Position numbers and translations under genes: made by a program
Part shown: positions 52,868-61,138 of the stretch, piece by piece
How positions within the stretch are numbered: position 1 is the first letter of the stretch
How the letters are laid out: each line of letters starts with the position of its first letter
Notes under the pieces: model-generated
The model's input: only the letters and a program-made list of their open reading frames with translations
Database searches by the model: none
Told to the model about the DNA's origin: nothing
From: Arthrobacter sp. Soil762
GTDB taxonomy: Bacteria > Actinomycetota > Actinomycetes > Actinomycetales > Micrococcaceae
Direction of reading: 5' to 3'
NCBI RefSeq assembly: GCF_001428335.1
Contig: NZ_LMSG01000019.1
Location: 124,075-188,074, forward strand
DNA length: 64,000 bases

Positions 52868-53197
52868 CTACTGGCCGGTGTCCGCCCAGCCCCCAGCCGC
52901 CGGGCCGCCGTCGTGCCCGTCCTCGCACAGCCGGAAGGCGACGTCGGCCGCCTGGGTGACTGCCGCCGTCGACTCTTCCTTGGATCCGGCGCTGCCGTTG
53001 CCGGCGGCGAGCCCTGCGGCGTAACCCACCAGGAACGTGGTGACCGGTGCAGCCGCATGGATCACCGAGCCGGCAGACTTCCTGGCCAGATCAAGGAGGA
53101 GTCCCTGATCCACCTCCAGGTCCAGGATCTGCAGTGCCTGGACCAGTCGCTGGGTCCACTGGTCCAGGACCTGGGCTTCGTTCTCGTCAACAGTCAT
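52868..53197 (-). CDS. DUF6457-domain protein (molybdenum-cofactor associated)
   Basis: 109 residues, all alpha-helical: WTQRLVQALQILDLEVDQGLLLDLARKSAGSVIHAAAPVTTFLVGYAAGLAAG is the DUF6457 signature, a domain often fused to or next to MobA-type molybdopterin nucleotidyltransferases in actinobacteria. A role in molybdenum-cofactor handling is inferred from that context and from the molybdoenzyme gene that ends 24 bp away. AGGAG precedes ATG 53197. It is divergent from the serine-hydrolase-like lipoprotein gene. Confidence 0.8.
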   Translation of the reverse strand: MTVDENEAQVLDQWTQRLVQALQILDLEVDQGLLLDLARKSAGSVIHAAAPVTTFLVGYAAGLAAGNGSAGSKEESTAAVTQAADVAFRLCEDGHDGGPAAGGWADTGQ

Positions 53198-53408
53198 GTT
53201 CGCTCCTAAGTTCCCGGTTCGCTGCTGGTGGGCGGGAGGGGAGTCCGTGCCCGATGTCCACGACACTACAAGGCCTGGGCGGCTGCGTCACCGGGCGGCG
53301 GCAGCGTCCTTGACACTCCGTTTTGCCCTGAGGAACATCGAAGGTGCCGGGGCAGCTGGCGGTCTCTTGGGAGTTCAGTTGCTGACCGGCCCCGTGAAGG
53401 GACGTGGG

Positions 53409-54512
53409 ATGCAGGCAGCCGTTCATGGTTTCAGCTCCTCCCGCCTTGCGGCCGCTGTGGCAGCAGCCGCGCTGGTGGCCTCGCTCGCAGGCTGCACCAG
53501 CGCCCCTGATCCGCCGGATCAGCAATCCCCAACTGTTCAAACCACGACGGCGGCGTCCGCCACTGCCCGGGCGCCGCGGGCTTTTGTGGGAGTGCTGGAA
53601 AAGTACACCGGGGAAATGCGCGCAGGGGGAGCGACGGCCGTCATCATCCAGCTGAAGTCAAGGCTGGGCGAATGGTCCTCGGCCGAAGGCGTCCGCAGCC
53701 TTGAGACCCAGGAACCCGTGCAACTGACGGACCAGACCCATATCGGCGACATCACCACCACCATGGTGGCGGTGTCGGTCATGAAGCTGGTGGCGGAGGG
53801 AAAAGTCCAGCTCGATGACCCCGTCCAGAAGTACCTGCCGCACCTCGAGAACATCATCAAGCCGCCTGGACCCATCACCATACGCAGCCTGCTCAGCCAC
53901 CGGTCCGGGATGCCCGACTATTGGGTATCGCCCATCCACATAGGTGACGGGCCCTTCACCCATGAGCAACGTGTGTCCTTCGTTGCGGGCATGCCCTGGA
54001 CCGGCGGATCGGGCAGCCTGTACAGCTACTCCGCCACGAATTATTCGGCGTTAGCCCTCCTCGTCGAGAAGCTGCGGGGCAGGGACCTCGGAGCGGTCAT
54101 TCACGACGACAACGTGGTGCCCTTGGCGCTGCAGGACACCCTGATGACGGAGGATGAGCCGGGCCCGCAGCGGATGCTCCACGGCTACACCCGGACGGAA
54201 ACCGGCGAGCTGGAGGACAACGCTCTAGTTCCGTTCCACAACGGTTCCCCCGACACCGGGATGATCTCCACCGTCCCGGAACTCAACACCTATTTCGCCG
54301 CCCTGCAGAAAGGGACCCTGCTGACGCTCCAAAGCGTGCAGGAGATGCATCATCCAAAGTACGAAACGTTCGGCCTTGGCCTCGTCAGGCAGTACGACGA
54401 GTGCTCCAACAATGACTACTTCGGCCATGTCGGTGTGGTGCGGGGATATGCGGCACTCGCGCTGATCAGCGCAGACGGGTCCCGGCAGGTGGCCATGGCG
54501 GTGGCCCCGTGA
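53409..54512 (+). CDS. Serine beta-lactamase-like lipoprotein without catalytic Ser/Lys (probable frameshift at 3' end)
   Basis: 367 residues. A lipobox LAGC (Cys about 32) follows a hydrophobic signal, then a beta-lactamase/penicillin-binding-fold domain: KLVAEGKVQLDDPVQKYLPHL, ITIRSLLSHRSGMPDYW and FGHVGVVRGYAAL are family hallmarks. The nucleophile motif SxxK reads GDITT, so both the Ser and the Lys are missing, and YxN reads YSA. After the TGA at 54510 the +1 frame continues as EPVPDRVGFEDWRSLEMAEAAVNALNLAC up to TAA 54600, a plausible C-terminal helix. A frameshift near 54505 would restore a product of about 397 residues. Confidence 0.7.
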   Translation: MQAAVHGFSSSRLAAAVAAAALVASLAGCTSAPDPPDQQSPTVQTTTAASATARAPRAFVGVLEKYTGEMRAGGATAVIIQLKSRLGEWSSAEGVRSLETQEPVQLTDQTHIGDITTTMVAVSVMKLVAEGKVQLDDPVQKYLPHLENIIKPPGPITIRSLLSHRSGMPDYWVSPIHIGDGPFTHEQRVSFVAGMPWTGGSGSLYSYSATNYSALALLVEKLRGRDLGAVIHDDNVVPLALQDTLMTEDEPGPQRMLHGYTRTETGELEDNALVPFHNGSPDTGMISTVPELNTYFAALQKGTLLTLQSVQEMHHPKYETFGLGLVRQYDECSNNDYFGHVGVVRGYAALALISADGSRQVAMAVAP

Positions 54513-54667
54513 ACCCGTCCCGGACCGCGTTGGTTTCGAAGACTGGCGGTCGCTCGAGATGGCCGAAGCAGCCGTGAACGCGCTCAACCTGGCCTGTTAA
54601 CGGGGCACGAAATAAGGACGGGGGTCCCGAGGTTAGGCTGTATCAGAAGCCGACCCGAGGAGATCCC

Positions 54668-55021
54668 GTGCACGATGTCACCATCCGCCACAACCCGGAG
54701 CGGCAGCGCTTCGAAGTGCTGACCGGCGGGAACGTCATTGGTAAGGCCGTGTACAAGGAATACGACGGCGGCGGCTCGCCGCAGCGGATTTTCTACCACA
54801 CGGTGATCAATGAGGAGTACGGCGGCCAGGGCCTTGCGGGCAAGCTCGCCAAGGTGGCGCTCAATGAAACGGTTGACGAGGGCCGCGCCATCGTCCCGGT
54901 CTGCCCCTTCATCAAGAAGTACGTTCGTAAGCACCCGGATTATGCGGCGGCCGCGGTGGCCATCACGCCGGCGCATCTGGAGTTCCTCAACACCGCCTTG
55001 GCCCCGCGGGCCCGGGCGTAG
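54668..55021 (+). CDS. GNAT-type N-acetyltransferase (YjdJ-like)
   Basis: 117 residues of the short GNAT type. NEEYGGQGLAGKLAKVALNETVDEGRAIVPVCPFIKKYVRKHPDY shows the acetyl-CoA-binding GQGLAG loop and the conserved CPF-x-KKYxxxHPEY-type ending of the YjdJ group. The GTG at 54668 has GAGGAG upstream. It is a stand-alone small gene. The acceptor molecule is not known. Confidence 0.88.
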   Translation: MHDVTIRHNPERQRFEVLTGGNVIGKAVYKEYDGGGSPQRIFYHTVINEEYGGQGLAGKLAKVALNETVDEGRAIVPVCPFIKKYVRKHPDYAAAAVAITPAHLEFLNTALAPRARA

Positions 55022-55159
55022 CGGTCAGTTACCGGCTGCGCTCAGCCCAGCCGGGCGTTGACCGGGCCTGGCCGCTGTCCGCCTGACCAGTAGCTCCGAG
55101 CGGGCGGACCAGGAAAAGCGCCCGGGGCGAGATGCCGCCGCCGGGCTTATCGTGGAGGT

Positions 55160-55375
55160 ATGGGCTCTCCAAAGGTGCAGCTGTACTTGGATATCACCGC
55201 TAAAGGCCTGTGCTTGTTGGGCGTCGCGCTGATGATCTTCGGCCAGGGTGGCTGGTTCTATGTGGGCGTCGCCACCGTGGTCCTGGGCGTGCTGTTCATC
55301 GGCGCCTCGCTGATGGCCACGCGCAACCTGCGGCACAGGGGATGGGACGGCAGGAACCGGCCAACAGCCGGATAG
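55160..55375 (+). CDS. Small two-segment membrane protein
   Basis: 71 residues with two hydrophobic stretches (GLCLLGVALMIFGQGGWF and VGVATVVLGVLFIGASLMA) and a basic C-terminal tail. ATG 55160 has GGAGG a few bases upstream. The family is unknown. It is convergent with the phosphoesterase gene. Confidence 0.6.
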   Translation: MGSPKVQLYLDITAKGLCLLGVALMIFGQGGWFYVGVATVVLGVLFIGASLMATRNLRHRGWDGRNRPTAG

Positions 55376-55453
55376 CCCGCCCACCCCCTCGCCCGCCAGT
55401 CCCGCCGGAGCCACACGGAGCGGCAACCTGGTCCTGGCCGACGCTAACGCTCC

Positions 55454-56638
55454 CTACAGCTGCCCCGCATCCAGCGGCTGCGGAACGATCGGTTGGTCGT
55501 TGGCCGTCAGGTCTATGCCCATGTCCTTGGCGAAGACCAGCCGCGTGTCCTTGTAGATTCCGGGGTGGTTCTCATCCAGCTCAAAGACCCGGGCGCCGCG
55601 CAGGCGGTTCCGCTCAGCGCCGGGGAGCCCATACGCGCCGAATCCGGTTCCGGGGGCGTAGCCGAGCTGCACCCCGTAGTAGTTGCCCACGTAGGTGTTC
55701 ACGTGGTCGTGGCCCACAAAGTAGCCCAGGACGTCCCCACGCTCCAGGAAGGCGTTGAACAGGCCGGAGTTGATGGGGCCCGGGCACTCGTCCTCGTTCC
55801 GTTCGCCGACGATGTTGTGCTTCGTGAGGGCCCGGGCGTGATCCGCGTCCGTCCGCGAGTCGAGGCTGGCGAACCACATGTTGCGGTGCTCGTGGAGTGC
55901 GATGTGGCCCCACATCAGTGAGGGGACCTTCTTGCCGTACTTTTGCTCAGTGGCGATCGACAGATTGCGGTACCAGGTGACCTGGTCCATGCGTACCCAG
56001 TCCCAGTCGGGGTAGCCTGCGAAGTCCTGTCCGTTGATGGCGTCCGGGGCATATCGGCCGGTGTCGATGAGCCACAGGCCGAAGGCCGGCTCCTTGGACT
56101 TGGCCGACTGCACGAGCAGCAGCGAGTTCGACGTCCCGGTGAGCCCCGGCGTGGAGTCGCCGTTCATGTTGAATTCGTAGGTCTGCAGGAACTGCAGCAT
56201 TTTGGCCTCGGTCATGCCCGTCCGTGCCACGGAATCCTCGTCGTGGTTGCCGAACGTGACGGCCCACGGGATCTGCCGGCGCTCCATGGGCTGGACCACG
56301 TGGTTGAGTGCCTGCTTGACCTCCAGTTCAGAGTCGCAGCCGCCATTGATCACATCGCCGTTGATCACCACGAAGTCAGGCTTCTCCGCGTCCAGGGTCT
56401 TGTCCATGAGCTCGATCGTGCGGCGGTCCGTTTGCTCGTCGTCCTGGGTGTCGTTGAACTGGATCACTTTGAAGCCACCGTCAGGGCGGAAGGCGAGGGT
56501 GGGCTTGGGTGCCTTCGCCCCCGGCGCCGCGTAGCTACCGGTTGCTGCGGCCACTGTCAGTCCCAGCGCGCCAAGCGTCCCGGCGGCAGCCAGCGCTGCC
56601 CGTCGGCTGAGGGTGGGCTGGTGGATTCCGGTGGTCAT
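55454..56638 (-). CDS. TAT-exported metallophosphoesterase
   Basis: 394 residues. The N-terminus carries a twin-arginine signal (LSRRAALAAAGTLGALGLTVAAA), then a calcineurin-like domain: FNDTQDD (metal Asp, with Gln in place of the usual His of DxH), FVVINGDVINGG, VTFGNHDED, SLMWGHIALHEH and FVGHDHVN. The last four keep the Asp, Asn and His ligands. The enzyme should work outside the cytosol as a phosphodiesterase or phosphatase. ATG 56638 lies before the SRR signal; GAGGCAA is upstream. It is divergent from a small SRPBCC gene. Confidence 0.88.
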   Translation of the reverse strand: MTTGIHQPTLSRRAALAAAGTLGALGLTVAAATGSYAAPGAKAPKPTLAFRPDGGFKVIQFNDTQDDEQTDRRTIELMDKTLDAEKPDFVVINGDVINGGCDSELEVKQALNHVVQPMERRQIPWAVTFGNHDEDSVARTGMTEAKMLQFLQTYEFNMNGDSTPGLTGTSNSLLLVQSAKSKEPAFGLWLIDTGRYAPDAINGQDFAGYPDWDWVRMDQVTWYRNLSIATEQKYGKKVPSLMWGHIALHEHRNMWFASLDSRTDADHARALTKHNIVGERNEDECPGPINSGLFNAFLERGDVLGYFVGHDHVNTYVGNYYGVQLGYAPGTGFGAYGLPGAERNRLRGARVFELDENHPGIYKDTRLVFAKDMGIDLTANDQPIVPQPLDAGQL

Positions 56639-56782
56639 CGTTGCCTCTTTCGCTGATGCGGCCGTACTTCCGGCCGTCGATCCTGCGACTGTAGGAGAGC
56701 CAAGTTTCGGGTTCCGGAACACTTGGTGAACGCCTCGTGCAAGACCCGCTGAATCTCGGCTCCATCCGCCTATGATTGCGGC

Positions 56783-57250
56783 ATGTCATCTTACGAAGTC
56801 ACTCGCAGCGCCGTTATTCCCGCCCCCGCAGAAGACGTCTTTCCGCTGGTCAACAGCGTCCTCGAGTGGACCAAATGGTCGCCTTGGGAGAACGTGGACC
56901 CGGAATTGAACCGCTCGTATTCGGGCAACGACGCCGGTGTGGGGGCCAAGTATGCCTGGAGCGGCAACCGCAAAGCAGGCAGCGGAACCATGGAAATTGT
57001 CGAGTCCGACTTTCCCCGGAGTATCAAGGTCCGCCTTGAGTTCACCAAGCCGTTCAAGGCTGTGAACCCCACCACGTTTACGTTCACACCGGCCGACGGC
57101 GAAACCCAGGTCACGTGGCGGATGACCGGCGAGAACAAGGGGCTCGCGAAGATTTTCGCCATGATCGTCAACATGGACAAGATGGTCGGCGGCGACTTCG
57201 AGCGTGGGCTGGCTGCGCTCTCGGCCGCCGCGACGGCCAACAAGGCCTGA
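56783..57250 (+). CDS. SRPBCC-family protein
   Basis: 155 residues. SYEVTRSAVIPAPAEDVFPLVNSVLEWTKWSPWENVDPELNRSYSG is a standard SRPBCC start, and VTWRMTGENKGLAKIFAMIVNMDKMVGGDFERGL is its C-terminal helix. The family binds hydrophobic ligands; no specific function can be assigned. It is monocistronic. Confidence 0.85.
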   Translation: MSSYEVTRSAVIPAPAEDVFPLVNSVLEWTKWSPWENVDPELNRSYSGNDAGVGAKYAWSGNRKAGSGTMEIVESDFPRSIKVRLEFTKPFKAVNPTTFTFTPADGETQVTWRMTGENKGLAKIFAMIVNMDKMVGGDFERGLAALSAAATANKA

Positions 57251-57283
57251 CCCGCCGCGGCTGACGTCGGCGCTTGCCCGGCG

Positions 57284-57781
57284 TCAGCCGTTGAGGATCT
57301 GCTCGCGCAGAATATCGGCGTGCCCGCAATGCTGGGCGAACTCCCGCAGCACGTGCAGGTACACCCAGTGCAGCGGGAGCGGGCCGCGCCGGTTGCCGCG
57401 GAGCACGTCGTCGAGACTTAACAACGACGTCGCCTCGCGCGATGCCTCGCAAGCCTCCCGGTGCGCCCGCCGGACGCTGGCGATGGTGTCCTGGTCCGTG
57501 AGGATGAACGACTCGTCGGGTGTTGCCGGAATCCCGATCTCGGTGCGCGGCCGGCACGTGATGGCCTCGTCGAACCAGACCTTCTCCACAAAGGCTGCGT
57601 GCTTCACCAGGCCCAGCAGAGTGGTGCGGGATGCCACCAGCGACCGGCGCGCCTGCTCCTCGGTGAGGCCGTCCAGGCAGGCGCTGAGCATGTTCCGGTG
57701 GTCATCGATGAAGGCCTCGAACTGGGCGCGCACGGGCTTGCGGATGGCGTTCTCGGCGAACGCGGCTGAAGGAGCAGACAT
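57284..57781 (-). CDS. DinB-family (DUF664) putative metal-dependent protein
   Basis: 165 residues. TTLLGLVKHAAFVEKVWFDEAIT and YLHVLREFAQHCGHADILREQIL provide the three His of the DinB four-helix metal site (one early, two late). Actinobacterial members include mycothiol-dependent transferases, so a thiol-transfer role is possible. ATG 57781 is chosen; an in-frame upstream extension to 57856 has no ribosome site. It is convergent with the SRPBCC gene. Confidence 0.85.
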   Translation of the reverse strand: MSAPSAAFAENAIRKPVRAQFEAFIDDHRNMLSACLDGLTEEQARRSLVASRTTLLGLVKHAAFVEKVWFDEAITCRPRTEIGIPATPDESFILTDQDTIASVRRAHREACEASREATSLLSLDDVLRGNRRGPLPLHWVYLHVLREFAQHCGHADILREQILNG

Positions 57782-57894
57782 CCCCGAAGTATTGCAGGCA
57801 GGGGTCGCGGGGCAATGCGCGGCTCGCTGGGGGAAGGCCCGACGCCGGCCGCTCACCCATGGTGATGGCCGCGCCGCGCGCCTATGGTGAAGTC

Positions 57895-58218
57895 ATGTCT
57901 GATTCCTTTTCGTCCTTCGTGGACACCTTCAAAAACATCGGCGTCGCCAAGGCTTATGGCCCGGCCGTCCAGGTGGGCGGGGAAGAAATCGTCCCGGTTG
58001 CCCTGGTGTCCTTCGGGTTCGGGGGAGGCGGCGAAGCTGGCGACGGTGCCTCCGGCGGGGGTGGCGGCGGGATGGTGCTGCCGCTGGGTGTGTACCGGAC
58101 CGTCGGCGGCCGCGCGGCGTTTCGGCCCAACACCGTGGTCACCCTGATGTGCCTGGTCCCGGTGATCCTGGCTGCCGGCGCCGCTGGGGCCCGGGCTATC
58201 CGCGCTGCGCGGTCCTAG
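57895..58218 (+). CDS. GerW/YtfJ-family protein
   Basis: 107 residues. The opening SFVDTFKNIGVAKAYGPAVQVGGEEIVPVALVSFGFGGGG, the Gly-rich loop and GVYRTVGGRAAFRPN match the GerW/YtfJ family, first known from Bacillus spores but widespread in non-sporing bacteria. A C-terminal hydrophobic segment (VVTLMCLVPVILAAGAAGAR) may anchor it. The role in this group is unknown. ATG 57895 has GGTGAAG upstream. Confidence 0.8.
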   Translation: MSDSFSSFVDTFKNIGVAKAYGPAVQVGGEEIVPVALVSFGFGGGGEAGDGASGGGGGGMVLPLGVYRTVGGRAAFRPNTVVTLMCLVPVILAAGAAGARAIRAARS

Positions 58219-58286
58219 CCGTACGGCCCGGCCAGAAGCCTGCCCGAGAGCCTGCCCGGCCAAAGCTCGCCTGGCCGGAGGAGCGA

Positions 58287-58604
58287 CTAGCCGGAGATCC
58301 GGCGGTCGCGCGCCTGGCGTGCGAGCCGGATGAATCCATAGACAAAGACGGCCTCGATCAGCACCATCAACCCGAGCAGCAGCCACTGCCCCTGCGCGAT
58401 GAAGACCACCGCGCCGGTGAGGACCAGCATGGTTCCCAGCGCCAGCGCGTACACGGCGAAGCCGAGGGCCACTTTGGCGCTGCGCACACCCGTCCGGAAG
58501 CCAAAGCCCACCGGTTCGCCGCCGGGATAGCCGGCCACTCGGTCCGGGACTGCGGGCTTGAGCCTGTCGAATTCCGCCCAGGGATCCGGGTCCTGATTGC
58601 TCAT
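58287..58604 (-). CDS. Two-segment membrane protein, hypothetical
   Basis: 105 residues. A polar, Pro-rich N-terminal 40 residues precede two hydrophobic stretches (LGFAVYALALGTMLVLTGAVVFIA and WLLLGLMVLIEAVFVYGFIRLA). No family is recognised; the ending RQARDRRISG is basic. Start chosen at ATG 58604. It is convergent with the GerW-like gene. Confidence 0.55.
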   Translation of the reverse strand: MSNQDPDPWAEFDRLKPAVPDRVAGYPGGEPVGFGFRTGVRSAKVALGFAVYALALGTMLVLTGAVVFIAQGQWLLLGLMVLIEAVFVYGFIRLARQARDRRISG

Positions 58605-58644
58605 GCTTCCATTATCCCGCGGTTCCCGGCCCGCTTGCGGCCGA

Positions 58645-58738
58645 CGGATTCTGCTCAATCATTCGATGGCGGCATGCGGGCCGCCCCGGAAATCCAGCCC
58701 GCCCGGCAGGGTGGAAGTGGCTGATTGAGCAGAATCCG
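58645..58738. repeat. 17-bp perfect inverted repeat bracketing 60 bp
   Basis: Arms CGGATTCTGCTCAATCA (58645-58661) and its complement (58722-58738), with a GC-rich 60-bp interior. It lies immediately before the truncated ArsR gene and may mark the insertion or deletion that removed that gene's 5' end. Confidence 0.7.
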
Positions 58739-58752
58739 ACGCGAGGCCCAGG

Positions 58753-58983
58753 GTGCGGGCTTGCTATTGCTTAATCTCCCAGCACCTGCTGTTGCTGGCC
58801 GACGTCGGGCTGGTGCGTGCCAGGAAGGACGGACGCAACCGGTACTACAGTCTCGACTCCGGAGGAATGAGGAGTCTCAGGGAATCCCTGGACATTTTCT
58901 GGACCGACGAACTGGATTCACTGGTGGCCGAGGCCACCGCCCTGCAGCATCCAAATCTCAAGGAGAACCCTGATGACCATTGA
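58753..58983 (+). pseudogene. 5'-truncated ArsR-family regulator
   Basis: The open frame from about 58729 (first usable GTG at 58753) encodes ISQHLLLLADVGLVRARKDGRNRYYSL and the following helix FWTDELDSLVAEA. These are the recognition-helix end, wing and dimer helix of ArsR proteins. The usual first 35-45 residues, with most of the helix-turn-helix, are missing, and an in-frame TGA at 58726 closes the frame just upstream, within the inverted repeat. The stop overlaps the next gene's start by 11 bp, as in intact arsR-AHSA1 operons. It is probably a remnant that no longer binds DNA normally. Confidence 0.7.
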
Positions 58984-59950
58984 CAAATCCGTCTTCATTC
59001 CGGTCGACCCGGACACTGCCTTCGCCCTGATCACCCGGCCCGAACGGCTGCGGCGCTGGCAAACCGTCGCGGCGCGCGTGGACCTCCGCGTGGGCGGAGA
59101 GTACCGCTGGACCATCACGCCGGGGCACTCCGCCGCGGGCACGTTCACGGAAATCGAGCCCGGCAAGCGCGTCGTCTTCACCTGGGACTGGGAAGGTTCC
59201 AAGGCCCCTGCCGCCGATGCCTCCACAGTCACCATCACCCTGGACAGCGTCGACGGCGGGACAAACGTCCGCCTCGTCCACGAGGGCCTCAGTCCGGAAC
59301 AGGCCATCGGCCACACCGAGGGGTGGAACCACTACTTCGAGCGCCTGGTCACGCTGACCACAACGGACGACGCCGGCGCGGACGATTGGGCGGCGGCTCC
59401 GGATCCTCTCACGGAGCTTGTCAGCGCCGAGGCCACTCTCGCGATCGTCCAGCATGTCCTGCGGACGCTGACACATGCTGACGCGGACAAACCGACGCCC
59501 TGCGAGGACTTCACCGTGAGTGAACTCGTGGAACACCTGGTGGGCTCCATTACGGGAATCGGCAAGGCCCTGGGCGTCGCCGTCGCCGATCAGCCGGATG
59601 CCGCACCGGAAGTCCGCGTGGCCGACGCCGCCCAGCCCACGCTGGAAGCGTTCCAGGCCCGCGGCCTGGAGGGGACCATCGACATGGGCTTCGCGGAACT
59701 GCCGGCCTCCCTGGTGGCCAACATCCTGAACCTGGAATTCCTGGTCCACGCCTGGGACTTCGCAACGGCCACCGGCCAGGACCTGGACGTTTCGCCGGTG
59801 CTAACCGACTACGTCCTGGGCCTGGCACACAACACCATCAGCCCGCAGATGCGCGGAAAGAGCTTCGCCGACGAAACGCTGGTGGAAGAGTCCGCGGCAA
59901 GTATGGACCGGCTGGTGGCATTCACGGGCCGCCAGGTCCTGGCCAACTGA
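58973..59950 (+). CDS. AHSA1/SRPBCC plus mycothiol-dependent (TIGR03086-type) fusion protein
   Basis: 325 residues. An AHSA1-type SRPBCC domain (about 1-130, KSVFIPVDPDTAFALITRPERLRRW and HTEGWNHYFERLVTL) is followed by a DinB-fold MDMPI-type domain (about 155-325). In the latter VSELVEHLVGSITGIG and NLEFLVHAWDFATATG hold the His residues of mycothiol-dependent metalloenzymes. The fusion suggests a stress or detoxification function that uses mycothiol. The start lies in the 3' end of the ArsR remnant, whose complete form would normally control it. Confidence 0.85.
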   Translation: MTIDKSVFIPVDPDTAFALITRPERLRRWQTVAARVDLRVGGEYRWTITPGHSAAGTFTEIEPGKRVVFTWDWEGSKAPAADASTVTITLDSVDGGTNVRLVHEGLSPEQAIGHTEGWNHYFERLVTLTTTDDAGADDWAAAPDPLTELVSAEATLAIVQHVLRTLTHADADKPTPCEDFTVSELVEHLVGSITGIGKALGVAVADQPDAAPEVRVADAAQPTLEAFQARGLEGTIDMGFAELPASLVANILNLEFLVHAWDFATATGQDLDVSPVLTDYVLGLAHNTISPQMRGKSFADETLVEESAASMDRLVAFTGRQVLAN

Positions 59951-59980
59951 TCGCCGGGGTTGCTCGATCAGGTTTGGTGG

Positions 59981-61138
59981 CTAAACCACCGGGTTGGGGA
60001 CCAAGAGTGATAGGTCATCCGAGGTGCTCGGCTCGTAGAAGGCCGGCTCCTGGTGAGTAACTACGACGGCGTCGCTCACCACGTCAGCCAGCCTGCCGTG
60101 GCGGGCGTAGGCCTGCCGCTGCAGCTTGGCGCCGGTGCCGTTGCTGAAGATCCGGTGCAGGGATGCCTCGACGTAGGCTTCATCGCCCGCCTCGACCAGG
60201 GCGTCGCGAACATGGTTATGGAGCGCGGCGATGACGCTGCGTGCAGACTCCGGCTTGTGGGTCAGCGGGTTCAGCAGCTCGCCCTGGATTCCCCACCGGC
60301 TGGCCAGCCAGGAACCCTGACGCAGGATGATGGCCGAAACCATGTCCGGCGCATGGCCGGATTTCCAATCCCGGGAAGCGGTCTCCACCAGACCGCGCAC
60401 CAGGGCGGCGATCAGGACGGTGTCGCGGGGATCGAGGCAAACGTCGGACACCCGGATCTCCACGGTGGGGTGGCGGGCGGAGAGGCGGGCGTCGAAATCA
60501 GGGTTGTTGACTACGCCCGTGCCGGCCAGGTCCGCCACCCGCTGGTGGTAGGCCTGCGCCGAGCCGAAGATTTCCGTCGGCCCGGCAGAGGACCACCGGT
60601 TCCAGGCCTGTGTGCGGAAGCTCGCATAGCCGCTGTCAGCGCCGCCCCAGAACGGGGAATTGGAGCTCAACGCCATCAGCGGCGGCAGCCAGGACCTGAT
60701 CCGGTCCAGGATTGCGACGCCTTCCTCGTCGGAGTCGACGGAGACATGGATGTGGCATCCGCAGGTCAGCTGCTCACGGGCCGTGAGGGCGAACTTTTCC
60801 AGCAGCGCGTCATAGCGGGGATTGCTGGTGGAATGGGGTGTCACTGCCAGCGGGGACGTGGCGAGCGCCGCGATCCGGGCGCCCGCTTTTCGGGCGAGCG
60901 AGTCCGCGTAGGCGCGGCCTGACAGGATTTCGGCGGAGAGTCCGCTCAGGGTGCTGTGCGGGTGGGTGATCACTTCGAGCTGTTCCTGGTGAAGCTCGAC
61001 GGCGAGCACCGGGTGCGTGGAAAGGTCCGCCGGTTCGCCCGGGTCCTGGAGGCGCAGCAGGTCTGCGGCCAGGGGCAGGGGACTGCCGTTGGAGGGATCA
61101 ACGATCAGGAATTCTTCTTCTACACCAAAAGTACGCAC
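59981..61138 (-). CDS. YbdK-family carboxylate-amine ligase (glutamate-cysteine ligase type 2)
   Basis: 385 residues. FGVEEEFLIVDPSNGSPLPLA and the downstream CGCHIHVSVDSDEEGVAIL, SVDSD, FRTQAWNRW and VEIRVSDVCLDPRDTVLIAALVRGLVE match the GCS2/YbdK family, which joins an amino acid to a carboxylate using ATP. In actinobacteria such genes may form gamma-glutamylcysteine or related compounds (EgtA-like); the exact substrate is not certain. The GTG start at 61138 has AGG close upstream. It is monocistronic and convergent with the AHSA1 fusion gene. Confidence 0.88.
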   Translation of the reverse strand: MRTFGVEEEFLIVDPSNGSPLPLAADLLRLQDPGEPADLSTHPVLAVELHQEQLEVITHPHSTLSGLSAEILSGRAYADSLARKAGARIAALATSPLAVTPHSTSNPRYDALLEKFALTAREQLTCGCHIHVSVDSDEEGVAILDRIRSWLPPLMALSSNSPFWGGADSGYASFRTQAWNRWSSAGPTEIFGSAQAYHQRVADLAGTGVVNNPDFDARLSARHPTVEIRVSDVCLDPRDTVLIAALVRGLVETASRDWKSGHAPDMVSAIILRQGSWLASRWGIQGELLNPLTHKPESARSVIAALHNHVRDALVEAGDEAYVEASLHRIFSNGTGAKLQRQAYARHGRLADVVSDAVVVTHQEPAFYEPSTSDDLSLLVPNPVV

